Positions 33,910-42,853 are shown, counted from the first letter of the stretch. The stretch: DNA of 64,000 bases from Myroides phaeus (GCF_009799805.1 NZ_CP047050.1:1626001-1690000); one strand, 5' to 3'. Notes: generated by a model not told the origin, from the letters alone. Numbers and translations are program-made.

Positions 33910-35250
33910 ATGTTAACAGAATTAAACGCTATTTCCCCAATAGATGGGCGTTACAGAAACAAGACAGTTGGACTTGCGAATTACTTTTCAGAAGAAGCAC
34001 TTATTAAATACCGTGTTTTAGTTGAGGTGGAATATTTTATAGCGTTGTGTGAGCATAACGTTCCTCAATTAGCAGGAGTATCTTCAGATGTATTTCCTGA
34101 ATTGCGTAAGCTATACCAAGAGTTTAGTACAGAAGACGCTTTGTGGATTAAGGAGATTGAAAAAACGACTAACCACGATGTTAAGGCAGTTGAGTACTTT
34201 ATCAAAAATGCCTTTGATCAACTTAAGCTTGAGGAATACAAAGAGTTTATTCACTTTGGACTTACTTCTCAAGATATTAATAATACGGCTATTCCGTTAA
34301 TGACGAAAGAAGCTTTTCACGATGTTTATATGCCTCTTTTCGTTAAGGTAGTAAACAAGTTGAAAGAGTTAAGCGTTGAGTGGAAAGACGTTCCTATGTT
34401 AGCACGTACACACGGACAACCTGCTTCTCCTACAAGATTAGGTAAAGAGTTTGACGTATTTGTTGTTCGTTTAGAAGAGCAGTTACGCTTGTTAAACAAT
34501 GTTCCTTTCGCAGCTAAGTTTGGTGGGGCTACAGGTAACTTTAACGCACATAATGTTGCTTACCCAGGACACGATTGGAAACAGTTTGGAACTGATTTCG
34601 TTGAATTAACATTAGGGTTAAAACATTCGTTCCCTACAACACAGATTGAGCACTATGACCATTTTGCAGCGTTTTTTGATGCGTTAAAACGCATTAATAC
34701 CATCATTATGGACTTAGATAGAGATGTGTGGACTTATGTTTCTATGGAGTACTTCAAACAGAAGATTAAAGCTGGTGAAATTGGTTCTTCTGCAATGCCA
34801 CATAAAGTGAATCCTATTGACTTTGAAAACTCAGAAGGAAACTTAGGTATTGCTAACGCTATATTTGAACATTTATCGGCTAAATTGCCTTTATCGCGTT
34901 TACAACGTGACTTAACAGATAGTACAGTGTTGCGTAATATTGGTGTGCCATTAGGACATACATTAATTGCTTTTGAATCTACGTTAAAAGGATTAAATAA
35001 GTTATTGTTGAATGCTGAGAAGTTTGAGCAAGACTTAGAAAATAACTGGGCTGTAGTGGCAGAAGCTATTCAGACTATTCTAAGAAGAGAAGCTTATCCT
35101 AATCCGTATGAGGCATTAAAAGATTTAACGCGTACTAATGCAGTAATTAACAAAGAGTCTATTCACAATTTCATCGAAACGCTTGCTGTTTCAGAAGATA
35201 TTAAAAATGAATTAAAAAATATTACTCCAAGTAATTACTTAGGTATTTAA
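33910..35250 (+). CDS. purB: Adenylosuccinate lyase
   Basis: This 446-residue enzyme acts twice in purine synthesis, on SAICAR and on adenylosuccinate. The start SPIDGRYRNKT and the fumarase/lyase superfamily motif GSSAMPHKVNPIDFEN (the mobile catalytic loop with its Ser) are clear. TSQDINNTAIP, ARTHGQPASPT and the substrate-specific QLRLLNNVPFAAKFGGATGN also fit the PurB branch related to the E. coli enzyme. It has its own -7 box and no gene close downstream in the pathway. Confidence 0.96.
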   Translation: MLTELNAISPIDGRYRNKTVGLANYFSEEALIKYRVLVEVEYFIALCEHNVPQLAGVSSDVFPELRKLYQEFSTEDALWIKEIEKTTNHDVKAVEYFIKNAFDQLKLEEYKEFIHFGLTSQDINNTAIPLMTKEAFHDVYMPLFVKVVNKLKELSVEWKDVPMLARTHGQPASPTRLGKEFDVFVVRLEEQLRLLNNVPFAAKFGGATGNFNAHNVAYPGHDWKQFGTDFVELTLGLKHSFPTTQIEHYDHFAAFFDALKRINTIIMDLDRDVWTYVSMEYFKQKIKAGEIGSSAMPHKVNPIDFENSEGNLGIANAIFEHLSAKLPLSRLQRDLTDSTVLRNIGVPLGHTLIAFESTLKGLNKLLLNAEKFEQDLENNWAVVAEAIQTILRREAYPNPYEALKDLTRTNAVINKESIHNFIETLAVSEDIKNELKNITPSNYLGI

Positions 35251-35255
35251 TATAT

Positions 35256-35301
35256 ATTATAATTAGTACTATCTTTATATTATAATTAGTACTATCTTTA
35301 T
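35256..35301 (+). repeat. Perfect tandem repeat, 2 x 23 bp, with promoter-like boxes
   Basis: Two identical 23-bp units (35256-35278, 35279-35301) lie just upstream of the small membrane protein gene. Each contains an AGTACT palindrome and TATCTTTA, one base short of the TAnnTTTG -7 box. Confidence 0.8.
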
Positions 35302-35320
35302 TTTATAAAGAGTGGTAATT

Positions 35321-35596
35321 ATGACAAATCGTTTATTATCTATTTACAGTTTTATAACCATTATATTGTTTAGTATAATAGTTAGTTTATCTCTGTTACA
35401 AGAAGAAGGTATATATGGTAACGCATTAATTGGTGCAGTATATGAAATATTATGGCTGCCACTTCTAATATCAATTACTGTACTGCCATTTATATGGGGA
35501 CATTCACTATGGAAAAACAAAGTAGATAAACTAAAAGGATTAAGTTTTATAGGAGTATTCATCTTGCTATTTAGCAGTTTGTTTATCCTTTTTTAA
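35321..35596 (+). CDS. Small membrane protein, hypothetical
   Basis: This 91-residue protein has three hydrophobic segments: about residues 6-24, about 41-60 and about 73-91, the last at the C-terminus. A GTG three codons upstream is an alternative start, but ATG at 35321 is more likely. No family was recognised. It lies behind a duplicated 23-bp promoter-like unit and is followed by two successive hairpins. Codon use resembles the neighbours. Confidence 0.65.
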   Translation: MTNRLLSIYSFITIILFSIIVSLSLLQEEGIYGNALIGAVYEILWLPLLISITVLPFIWGHSLWKNKVDKLKGLSFIGVFILLFSSLFILF

Positions 35597-35608
35597 ATAA
35601 TATAAAAG

Positions 35609-35647
35609 ATGTCTTATTCTAATTAAATTAGAGTAAGGCATTTTTTT
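35609..35647 (+). terminator. Terminator of the small membrane protein gene
   Basis: A long stem with a few mismatches or G-T pairs, arms CTTATTCTAATT and AATTAGAGTAAG, is followed by seven T. Confidence 0.75.
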
Positions 35648-35762
35648 ATGGATATATTATTGCTTTTTTAATGAAGTATTTTACCTGTTTATTTATCAAA
35701 AGGAAAGAGGAAAAAAGGAGAGTTGTTATATAAAAAATAGATAAATAATGAGTTTAAATAAG

Positions 35763-35795
35763 AGAAGGTCATTTAGCAATAAATGACCTTCTTTG
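35763..35795. terminator. Second hairpin, terminator-like
   Basis: A perfect 13-bp stem, AGAAGGTCATTTA with TAAATGACCTTCT (35763-35775, 35780-35792), has only a short, interrupted T run. It could back up the previous terminator or stop the leftward gene at 35867. Confidence 0.6.
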
Positions 35796-35866
35796 TTTGA
35801 TAAAACCATCATGTCGTTATTCTAATGTTAGGAATTAAGCAATAGAAATTTACGGGAAGAAAATGA

Positions 35867-36061
35867 CTATTTCTTAAGTTGGGTTAATTTCTTACTACCC
35901 CATACTCCTACAGAAAGGAATAGTAGTGGTGTTAAGAAAGATAAAAGTTCAAAAGACTGTGTAAATATATAGGTATCGATACTCTTTATCAATAAAATCA
36001 GTCCGACGACAAATACTAAAAACAGTATTGTCCTGTAAAAATTTGCGCTTGAACGTTTCAT
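35867..36061 (-). CDS. Small membrane protein, hypothetical
   Basis: This 64-residue protein has two hydrophobic segments (about residues 10-26 and 35-53), a basic N-terminus and a basic C-terminal tail (SKKLTQLKK), giving a likely hairpin with both ends in the cytosol. No family was recognised. It is encoded alone on the minus strand between two terminator-like hairpins. No clear TAnnTTTG box was found, so expression is less certain than for its neighbours. Confidence 0.55.
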   Translation of the reverse strand: MKRSSANFYRTILFLVFVVGLILLIKSIDTYIFTQSFELLSFLTPLLFLSVGVWGSKKLTQLKK

Positions 36062-36106
36062 TACGTGGTGTTTTTATAGTTAATAAAAATAAATATAGGG
36101 AATAAA

Positions 36107-36137
36107 AAAAGCCTGTCAAAATTTTGACAGGCTTTTC
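36107..36137 (-). terminator. Terminator of lpdA
   Basis: An uninterrupted palindrome with arms GCCTGTCAAAA/TTTTGACAGGC (36111-36132) lies between A and T runs, 21 bases past the lpdA stop. Confidence 0.85.
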
Positions 36138-36157
36138 TATATTGTTGATATTTAATC

Positions 36158-37549
36158 TTATAAGTGAATAACTTCACCGTAAGCTTCAGCAACAGCTTCC
36201 ATCACTGCTTCACTCATTGTAGGGTGAGGGTGAACCGCTTTCAAAATTTCGTATCCTGTAGTTTCTAATTTACGTGCTACAACTGCTTCAGCAATCATAT
36301 CAGTAACACCAGCTCCGATCATATGACAACCTAACCACTCTCCGTATTTAGCATCAAAGATAACTTTTACGAATCCGTCAGGAGTACCAGCAGCTTTTGC
36401 TTTACCAGAAGCAGAGAATGGGAATTTACCAACTTTGATATCATAACCAGCTTCTTTAGCTTTTTTCTCAGTCATACCAACAGAAGCAATCTCAGGAGTA
36501 GCGTAAGTACATCCAGGGATATTTCCGTAGTCTAATGGTTCAACGTGGTGACCAGCAATTTTCTCAACACATAAGATTCCTTCAGCAGAAGCAACGTGTG
36601 CTAACGCTTGTCCAGGAACAACGTCTCCAATTGCATAGTATCCAGGGATATTAGTTTGGTAGAAATCGTTTACTAAGATTTTATCTCTATCAGTAGCGAT
36701 ACCAACTTCTTCTAATCCGATGTTTTCAATGTTAGATTTGATACCAACAGCAGATAATACGATGTCTGCTTCAATGATTTCTTCTCCTTTAGCTGTTTTC
36801 ACAGTAGCTTTTACTCCTTCACCAGTAGTATCAACTTTTTCTACAGAAGCGTTAGTCATAATTTTGATACCTGCTTTTTTCAAAGAACGCTCAAATTGTT
36901 TAGAGATATCTTCGTCTTCAACAGGAACAATATTTGGCATAAACTCTACAATAGTTACATCAGTACCCATTGCATTGTAGAAGTAAGCAAATTCAACTCC
37001 AATTGCACCAGAACCAACAACAATCATTTTCTTAGGTTGTTGAGGTAAAGTCATTGCTTGGCGGTATCCAATTACTTTTTTACCATCTTGTGGTAAGTTA
37101 GGTAATTCTCTTGAACGCGCACCAGTAGCGATGATAATATGATCAGCAGATATTTCAGTTACGTTACCATCTTTATCAGTTACGTCAACTTTTTTACCAG
37201 CTTTTACTTTTCCGAATCCATCGATGATTTCGATTTTATTCTTTTTCATTAAGAATTGAACTCCTTTGCTCATTCCTTCTGCAACATTACGAGAACGTGC
37301 AACAACAGCATTGAAATCCTTGTCTACTTCACCATTGATAGTCAATCCGTAATCAGAAGCGTGTTTAAGGTATTCAAATACTTGGGCAGATTTTAGAAGT
37401 GCTTTCGTAGGGATACATCCCCAGTTTAAACAGATACCTCCTAAGTTTTCTTTTTCAACTACCGCAACTTTAAAGCCTAATTGAGATGCTCTGATCGCAG
37501 TCACGTAACCTCCAGGGCCACTTCCTAAAACAATAATATCGAATTTCAT
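36158..37549 (-). CDS. lpdA: Dihydrolipoyl dehydrogenase (E3)
   Basis: This 463-residue flavoprotein reoxidises lipoamide in 2-oxoacid dehydrogenase complexes. FAD binding is by VLGSGPGGYVTAIRA (residues 6-20). The redox disulfide is in GGICLNWGCIPTKALL (about residues 38-53). NAD binding is by VVGSGAIGVEFAYF, then YAIGDVVPG. The C-terminal catalytic His/Glu motif is HPHPTMSEAVMEA. No E1 or E2 gene lies near. A box TATTTTCG, one base off the -7 consensus, lies at 37584-37577. Confidence 0.96.
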   Translation of the reverse strand: MKFDIIVLGSGPGGYVTAIRASQLGFKVAVVEKENLGGICLNWGCIPTKALLKSAQVFEYLKHASDYGLTINGEVDKDFNAVVARSRNVAEGMSKGVQFLMKKNKIEIIDGFGKVKAGKKVDVTDKDGNVTEISADHIIIATGARSRELPNLPQDGKKVIGYRQAMTLPQQPKKMIVVGSGAIGVEFAYFYNAMGTDVTIVEFMPNIVPVEDEDISKQFERSLKKAGIKIMTNASVEKVDTTGEGVKATVKTAKGEEIIEADIVLSAVGIKSNIENIGLEEVGIATDRDKILVNDFYQTNIPGYYAIGDVVPGQALAHVASAEGILCVEKIAGHHVEPLDYGNIPGCTYATPEIASVGMTEKKAKEAGYDIKVGKFPFSASGKAKAAGTPDGFVKVIFDAKYGEWLGCHMIGAGVTDMIAEAVVARKLETTGYEILKAVHPHPTMSEAVMEAVAEAYGEVIHL

Positions 37550-37907
37550 ATGTATATATTTCTATATTTTATGCTACGAAAATAATCATTTATTTTCTTA
37601 CTTGAAACTTTCGGATTGAAAAGTTGGTCAGCTGTTCTTTAATGAATTGTGAAGGGGGATTAGTATTTTGTCGTCTAACAATTTATTATTGTCAGAAAAT
37701 ACACTTATTTTTTACCAATCCATTAAAAAACTTGGCAGTAAATATGCAGGTTCTGTAGTCTGTGCAAGCTGTTATTAGTCATAAAATAACTTTGAGATTG
37801 CTTAACTATAACACTTAATAGTTGTAATAAATTCACTAATTGTAAGGGAAAGTCGTTTTTTAAACAAAAAAAAGAGGGAAGATAACCTCTTCCCTCAATT
37901 CATATTT
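37550..37907. other. Intergenic region between lpdA and the ABC exporter
   Basis: No gene is seen in these 358 bases. The lpdA promoter region is at the left end and the ABC exporter terminator at 37869-37897. Nothing else stands out. Confidence 0.5.
37869..37897 (-). terminator. Terminator of truA-ABC exporter operon
   Basis: Stem GAGGGAAGA (37874-37882) with TCTTCCCTC (37888-37896). A T run follows on the minus strand. Confidence 0.8.
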
Positions 37908-39662
37908 TTAAGCTCCTTCTGCAATTTTAAATTGCGATTCATATAGGTTTTTATAATACCCCTTTTCTAATTCAAGGAGTTCTTTATGTGTTCCTTTTTC
38001 AACAATCTGACCTTTGTCCATAACAATGATTTGATCTGCATTGACAATGGTAGCCAAACGGTGGGCAATGATAATTGATGTACGCCCTTTTGTCAAGTAA
38101 TCAGTAGCGTTTTGAAGTAATTCTTCTGAATGTGTATCAATAGAAGAAGTAGCCTCATCTAATATCAAAATACTTGGGTTACTTACATAAGCACGTAAAA
38201 AAGCAATAAGCTGTCTTTGTCCTGATGACAACATAACTCCTCTTTCTTTCACGTTGTAATCATATCCACCTGGTAAACTTTCAATGAAGTTGTGAATACC
38301 GATTGTTTTCGCTGCTTTAATTACATCCGCTCTACTGATATTAGGATTGTGTAACGTAATATTGTTAAAAATACTATCACTAAACAAGAAAACATCTTGT
38401 AGTACCACAGCAATTTGTTTTCGTAGCGAATCCAGTTTAAACTCGTTTATATCTGTACCATCAATCTTGATAGAACCACTATTAATATCGTAAAAGCGGT
38501 TTAATAAGTTGATGATTGTTGACTTTCCTGCTCCAGAAGACCCGACAATAGCAATTGTTTTTCCAGCTTCAATTTCTAAGTTAATACCCTTTAAAATTTC
38601 CACTTCAGGAATATAGCTAAATCGCACATCTTTCATCAAAATATGTCCTTTAAACTGCGGAGCAATAAGCGTACCTTTATCCTCAATAACCTCGTCAAGT
38701 TCAAGTTCTTCAAACACGCGTTCCGCTGCAATAATTCCCATTTGCATTACGTTAAACTTATCCGCAATTTGACGCAATGGGTTAAAAAGCATTGTAATCA
38801 ACATTGTGTAAGCAAACAAATCTCCAAACGTGGTTAAGTTATCACCATTCACAATCGACATTCCTCCGTACCAAATAACAAACCCTAAGGTTAGCGATGA
38901 TACAATATCAGCAATAGGGAAGAAAATCGAGTTGTACATAATGTTTTTCAACCAAGCTTGATTGTGTCGTTGGTTGATTTCTTTAAACTTCTCGTATTCT
39001 ATATTCTCTCTTGAAAACAATTGAACAATTTTCATTCCTGTCAATCGCTCTTGAATAAAAGTATTTAGGTTAGAAATCTGCGTACGTACTTCTTGGAAAG
39101 CGGTTTTCATTTTTAACTGGAATACGCGAGTTGCATAAAGTAATATTGGCATTGCAACTAATACGATACAGCTCAATTTCCAGTTCATATAGAACATAAT
39201 ACAAAGCACCACAAACATCTTAAGTAAGTCACTGACAATCATAAAAAGTCCTTGACTAAAAATACTTGCGATAGACTCAATATCAGACACCGAACGCGTT
39301 ACTAATTTACCAACAGGTTCATTGTCAAAATAGCGCATTCTAAAACTGATGATTTTATCAAACAATTTTTCTCTGATGTCCTTAACAATGTCTTGTCCTA
39401 ACCAGTTAGCCCAATAAGTAAAGAAAAATTGAGAAGACACTTCTAATAATAAGACAATACCCATTAGTCCTACATAAAGAAGCAATCCCATTTTGTCTTG
39501 TTTCTGTACATACTCATCCACTGTTAGCTTTAGCATATACGGACGTATAGCAGCAAAGATGGATAAAGTTATAGCAAATACCACTACCCAATTAAATCGC
39601 TTTTTATAAGGCTTAGCGAAGTTTAATATTTTTTGTAGTGATATAGATTTAATTCGTTTCAT
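37908..39662 (-). CDS. ABC exporter, fused permease and ATPase (MsbA-like)
   Basis: This 584-residue half-transporter has a six-helix type I exporter membrane domain (about residues 1-320), including the SDIESIASIFSQGLF and QLFSRENIEYEKF stretches. The nucleotide-binding domain has GSSGAGKST (Walker A), LSSGQRQLIAFLRAY (signature), ILILDEATSSID (Walker B) and AHRL (H-loop His). It works as a homo- or heterodimer; the substrate may be a lipid or a drug. Its start overlaps the truA stop by four bases, so both genes share the truA promoter. Confidence 0.92.
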   Translation of the reverse strand: MKRIKSISLQKILNFAKPYKKRFNWVVVFAITLSIFAAIRPYMLKLTVDEYVQKQDKMGLLLYVGLMGIVLLLEVSSQFFFTYWANWLGQDIVKDIREKLFDKIISFRMRYFDNEPVGKLVTRSVSDIESIASIFSQGLFMIVSDLLKMFVVLCIMFYMNWKLSCIVLVAMPILLYATRVFQLKMKTAFQEVRTQISNLNTFIQERLTGMKIVQLFSRENIEYEKFKEINQRHNQAWLKNIMYNSIFFPIADIVSSLTLGFVIWYGGMSIVNGDNLTTFGDLFAYTMLITMLFNPLRQIADKFNVMQMGIIAAERVFEELELDEVIEDKGTLIAPQFKGHILMKDVRFSYIPEVEILKGINLEIEAGKTIAIVGSSGAGKSTIINLLNRFYDINSGSIKIDGTDINEFKLDSLRKQIAVVLQDVFLFSDSIFNNITLHNPNISRADVIKAAKTIGIHNFIESLPGGYDYNVKERGVMLSSGQRQLIAFLRAYVSNPSILILDEATSSIDTHSEELLQNATDYLTKGRTSIIIAHRLATIVNADQIIVMDKGQIVEKGTHKELLELEKGYYKNLYESQFKIAEGA

Positions 39663-40396
39663 AAATAAGGATAACTTACTTTAGTTAAAAATAGTCCCTT
39701 TCCGGGAACTGAAAACCCTGCGTTTCCTCTGTTTTTGCTTTCGATGATTTTTCTAAAATCGTCAAGCGTAATTTTTTCCAGACCAACATTAATTAATGTA
39801 CCTACTATTGCACGCACCATATTTCGCAAGAAGCGGTTTGCAGAAACAGTAAACACTAATTTATTGTTGTCTTTTACTTCCCATTCTGCTTTGTAAATCG
39901 TGCAGTTGAATGTGAAAACATCCGTATGCGTTTTAGAAAAACACTCGAAGTCTTCATATTCAAATAAGATTTTAGCCGCTTCATTCATCAACCCAACGTT
40001 TAATGGTCTGAAGTGATAAAAGCTTAAATCGTTAGAAAAAGCATCTTTAAACAAATGCATATGGTATTCATACGTACGAGCAGTAGCATCAAAACGAGCG
40101 TGTGCTTCCTCAGCAACGGTATGAATGTCAAAAACAACAATATCTTCAGGTAAAAAAGAATTCATTTTTTGAACCAAAGTCGCTTTTTCAAAAGGCTCGT
40201 CAAAATCAAAATGTGCATACATCTGTTTTGCGTGAACCCCAGCATCTGTTCTTCCAGCCCCCACCAGCTCAATAGGCGTGCGAAGTAAGGTAGAAATAGC
40301 GTGAGTAAGCATTTCTTGTACCGTTTTAGTATTCGGTTGTAGTTGCCAACCGTGATAATGAGTTCCGTTATAAGCGAATTCTAAAAAGTATCTCAA
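39659..40396 (-). CDS. truA: tRNA pseudouridine synthase A
   Basis: This enzyme makes pseudouridine at positions 38-40 of tRNAs. Motifs are RYFLEFAYNGTHYHGWQLQ at the N-terminus, VGAGRTDAGVHAKQMYAHFD (catalytic Asp) and FSANRFLRNMVRAIVGTLI-like text near the C-terminal third. No ATG is available at the N-terminus. I start it at the TTG at 40396, giving 245 residues. The TTG at 40423 lies within the -7 box TATATTTG (40428-40421), so it cannot be in the transcript. The gene overlaps the ABC exporter gene by four bases. Confidence 0.93.
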   Translation of the reverse strand: MRYFLEFAYNGTHYHGWQLQPNTKTVQEMLTHAISTLLRTPIELVGAGRTDAGVHAKQMYAHFDFDEPFEKATLVQKMNSFLPEDIVVFDIHTVAEEAHARFDATARTYEYHMHLFKDAFSNDLSFYHFRPLNVGLMNEAAKILFEYEDFECFSKTHTDVFTFNCTIYKAEWEVKDNNKLVFTVSANRFLRNMVRAIVGTLINVGLEKITLDDFRKIIESKNRGNAGFSVPGKGLFLTKVSYPYL

Positions 40397-40420
40397 AGTG
40401 AATCTGTTTTTTACAAAGAG

Positions 40421-40428
40421 CAAATATA
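40421..40428 (-). promoter_or_regulatory. Promoter -7 box of the truA operon
   Basis: TATATTTG on the minus strand fits TAnnTTTG. It lies 24 bases before the TTG start of truA at 40396. Confidence 0.6.
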
Positions 40429-40976
40429 CTTTAAAAAGACGATTAGGCTGTTTATGTTATTATAAAATTAGTTTTTACTCTTATAAGTGGGCAATAGGAG
40501 TGTGTGTTTTAAAACAAGGAAAAAGTAGTTGTTGAAAGCATTGAGAAAATACCGCGAATGTTAAGACTGTTTTATGCAGTCAGTATGTATATCCTATGTT
40601 TAATGTATGTAGGGTGTTTGTATCTTTTTACATAGAAAGTATACAACGGGTATACAAGCACTATACATACAGTATACATACACTCTGTAAATGAATGCAA
40701 AAAAATAGCCTAATGACCTTGTTTTGAAAAGGTAAGTAAGAAATGGGAAATAGCTAAATTATACTGTGATTACGACTGAGTGATTAGAAGGATTTTGCTC
40801 TGTATCTGTCATCTTTTATAGGAATGAGAAAAACAGCTTAGCAATTTTGTGTTTACAGTAAATAAGTTAAAAGCGTAGAAAGTTTATCTAAAAGAGATAA
40901 TGACTTATGTTTACAAAAGTACAAAATAAGTTGGTAAATAATTTCTATTTTTACCTTTTAATAACCAAACAACATA
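40429..40976. other. Intergenic region between truA and the M64 peptidase gene
   Basis: No gene is seen in these 548 bases. The centre holds an inverted set of 11-bp phased repeats (40572-40683). The right end holds a weak -7-like TACCTTTT (40952-40959) for the peptidase gene. Confidence 0.55.
40572..40683. repeat. Inverted array of 11-bp phased repeats
   Basis: In the left arm, NTATG motifs begin at 40572, 40583, 40594 and 40605, with GTTTG at 40616. In the right arm, TATAC begins at 40640, 40651, 40662 and 40673. All steps are exactly 11 bp, and the two arms point towards each other (GTATG versus CATAC when reversed). Nineteen bases of the left arm (40605-40623) match the reverse complement of the right arm at 16 positions. 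Confidence 0.65.
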
Positions 40977-42245
40977 ATGAAGAAACTATTTTTACTGTTA
41001 GCATTGTGCCTTAGTACAATGGTCAGTGCACAAGAATTTAAAGACTATTTTGAAGATAAAACATTGCGATTAGACTATGTATTTGGAGGAGATGCCAAAC
41101 GACAGTTTATTTTATTAGACGAGTTAGCTTCGTATCCACAATGGGCAGGGAGAACACATCACCTGAGTGAAAATGCACTAAAAGGTAATGGACAAGTACG
41201 CGTTTACGATGAGCAGAGTGATTTACTTATTTATACGAATAGTTTTAGTACACTATTTCAAGAGTGGTTATCTACTGAGGAAGCACAACGCACTACAAAG
41301 AGTTTTGAAAACGTATTCTTAGTTCCATTTCCAAAGCATAAAGTGCGCATTGAACTTGTGTTATTTGACGAAAATGGCAAAGAGAAAGATACATTAGTTC
41401 ACTATGTTGATCCAACTGATATGTTGATTCATCAAAAAGGAGTAGCGGATGTAACAGAACACGTATATTTACATAAAGCGAAAGATGAGGGAAAAGCGAT
41501 CAATGTGGTTTTTGTAGCAGAAGGTTTTCAAGCAGGAGAGATGGATAAGTTTATGACTGCAGCTAAGGTTTCAATAGAGGAAATTTTAAAGCACAAACCG
41601 TTTGGCAAATTTGCAGATAACTTTAATTTTATTGCTGTAAAGAGTGCTTCTCAAGATTCTGGAGTAAGCGTGCCTCGTAAAGGAGAGTGGCGTAAGACAG
41701 CCGTAGAGTCAAATTTTGATACTTTTTATTCAGAGCGTTATTTGACGACTAATCGCATTAAAAAATTACACGATGTTTTGGCGGGTATTCCTTACGAGCA
41801 CATTGTTATTTTAGCGAATACTGATGTGTATGGTGGTGGTGGAATTTACAACTCGTACACATTAACTACAACGGGGAATAAGGATTTTAAACCGGTGGTA
41901 GTGCACGAGTTTGGTCATAGTTTTGCCGGATTAGCAGATGAGTATTTTTATGAGCAAGATGTGTTAAGTGATTTAATTTCGAATGTAAGCGAACCGTGGG
42001 AGAGAAACATTACTACACTTGTAGATTTTAATAGTAAGTGGAAGAAAATGTTGAAAAAAGGTACGCCAATTCCAACTGACGCTAAAGACGTGAAAAAATA
42101 TCCAATAGGTGTTTATGAAGGATTAGCAGGAAGAAAGATTTACAAAGGAACATTAGATTGTAGAATGAAAACAAATCAATACCCAGATTTCTGTCCCGTT
42201 TGTCAGAATGCGATAGAAGAGTTAATTTTGTTTTATACAGAGTAA
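40977..42245 (+). CDS. M64 family metallopeptidase, secreted
   Basis: This 422-residue protein has a signal peptide (residues 1-18, ending VSA before QEF). The zinc motif is VVHEFGHSFAGLADEY, with the first His at about residue 309, which is the HExxH pattern of the M64 (IgA peptidase) family. The preceding NVVFVAEGFQAGEMDKF and later LDCRMKTNQYPDFCPVCQNAIEEL, with paired Cys, are also typical. It is probably an exported or cell-surface protease of unknown substrate. No type IX secretion tail is seen at the C-terminus. A hairpin terminator follows. Confidence 0.9.
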   Translation: MKKLFLLLALCLSTMVSAQEFKDYFEDKTLRLDYVFGGDAKRQFILLDELASYPQWAGRTHHLSENALKGNGQVRVYDEQSDLLIYTNSFSTLFQEWLSTEEAQRTTKSFENVFLVPFPKHKVRIELVLFDENGKEKDTLVHYVDPTDMLIHQKGVADVTEHVYLHKAKDEGKAINVVFVAEGFQAGEMDKFMTAAKVSIEEILKHKPFGKFADNFNFIAVKSASQDSGVSVPRKGEWRKTAVESNFDTFYSERYLTTNRIKKLHDVLAGIPYEHIVILANTDVYGGGGIYNSYTLTTTGNKDFKPVVVHEFGHSFAGLADEYFYEQDVLSDLISNVSEPWERNITTLVDFNSKWKKMLKKGTPIPTDAKDVKKYPIGVYEGLAGRKIYKGTLDCRMKTNQYPDFCPVCQNAIEELILFYTE

Positions 42246-42253
42246 TCATATTA

Positions 42254-42286
42254 GAAAGCTTCTCAGTAGAGAGGCTTTCTTGTTTT
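42254..42286 (+). terminator. Terminator after the M64 peptidase gene
   Basis: An 11-bp stem (42254-42264 with 42269-42279, one G-T pair) is followed by a T-rich stretch. It lies only 15 bases before the next start codon, so some read-through is likely. Confidence 0.65.
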
Positions 42287-42301
42287 AAATAGGTAATACA
42301 G

Positions 42302-42811
42302 GTGAAGAATATATTATTATTGTCTGATACGCATAGTTGTATAGATGAGCATATTATGAAATATGTAGTACAAGCTGATGAGGTTTGGCACGCTGGAGAT
42401 ATAGGGGACTTAACAGTAACTGATACGATTAAGAAGGTAAAACCTTTGCGCGCTGTTTACGGAAATATAGACGGAGCAGAGGCAAGGTTAGAGTTTCCAG
42501 AAGAACAGTTTTTTGAGTGTGAAGGGATGAAGGTGTATATGATACATATTGGAGGTTATCCTGGAAAGTATAAAGCAAGTGTGAAACAAAGAATAATGAC
42601 AGAACATCCAGGGATTTACATTTGTGGGCATTCACATATACTAAAGGTGCAATATGATCAGATGTTGGGAGTATTACATATGAATCCAGGAGCAGCAGGA
42701 ATCAGTGGTTTTCATCAAGTGCGAACTATGCTGTGCTTTAAAATAGACCAAGGTAAGATTAGTGATTTAGAGATAATCGAATGGTCAAAAAACAAAAAAG
42801 CCGAACTTTAA
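42302..42811 (+). CDS. Metallophosphoesterase, YfcE-like
   Basis: This 169-residue calcineurin-like phosphoesterase has the metal-binding motifs in order: LLSDTHS (residues 4-10), HAGDIGD, YGNIDG, ICGHSHI and MNPGA. This is the small YfcE/MJ0936 type, a phosphodiesterase with unknown natural substrate. The start is GTG at 42302; no ATG fits the N-terminus. The last codons, Lys-Ala-Glu-Leu-stop, are part of the terminator stem. Confidence 0.9.
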   Translation: MKNILLLSDTHSCIDEHIMKYVVQADEVWHAGDIGDLTVTDTIKKVKPLRAVYGNIDGAEARLEFPEEQFFECEGMKVYMIHIGGYPGKYKASVKQRIMTEHPGIYICGHSHILKVQYDQMLGVLHMNPGAAGISGFHQVRTMLCFKIDQGKISDLEIIEWSKNKKAEL

Positions 42812-42827
42812 AGTTCGGCTTTTTTAA
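42798..42827 (+). terminator. Terminator overlapping the stop codon of the YfcE-like gene
   Basis: A perfect palindrome (42798-42821) is followed by T. The stop codon TAA (42809-42811) lies at the tip, so the 5' arm is coding sequence. Confidence 0.85.
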
Positions 42828-42853
42828 CGCACTAATAAACTAAGATATTAGGT

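Noticed and set aside
35748-35786. Twelve-codon ORF with several basic residues before the hairpin at 35763
   Set aside because: It overlaps the stem of the hairpin, and the gene beyond runs in the opposite direction, so a leader role makes no sense.
40572-40683. CRISPR array
   Set aside because: The units are 11 bp long with no separate spacers, the two arms are inverted, and no cas gene is near.
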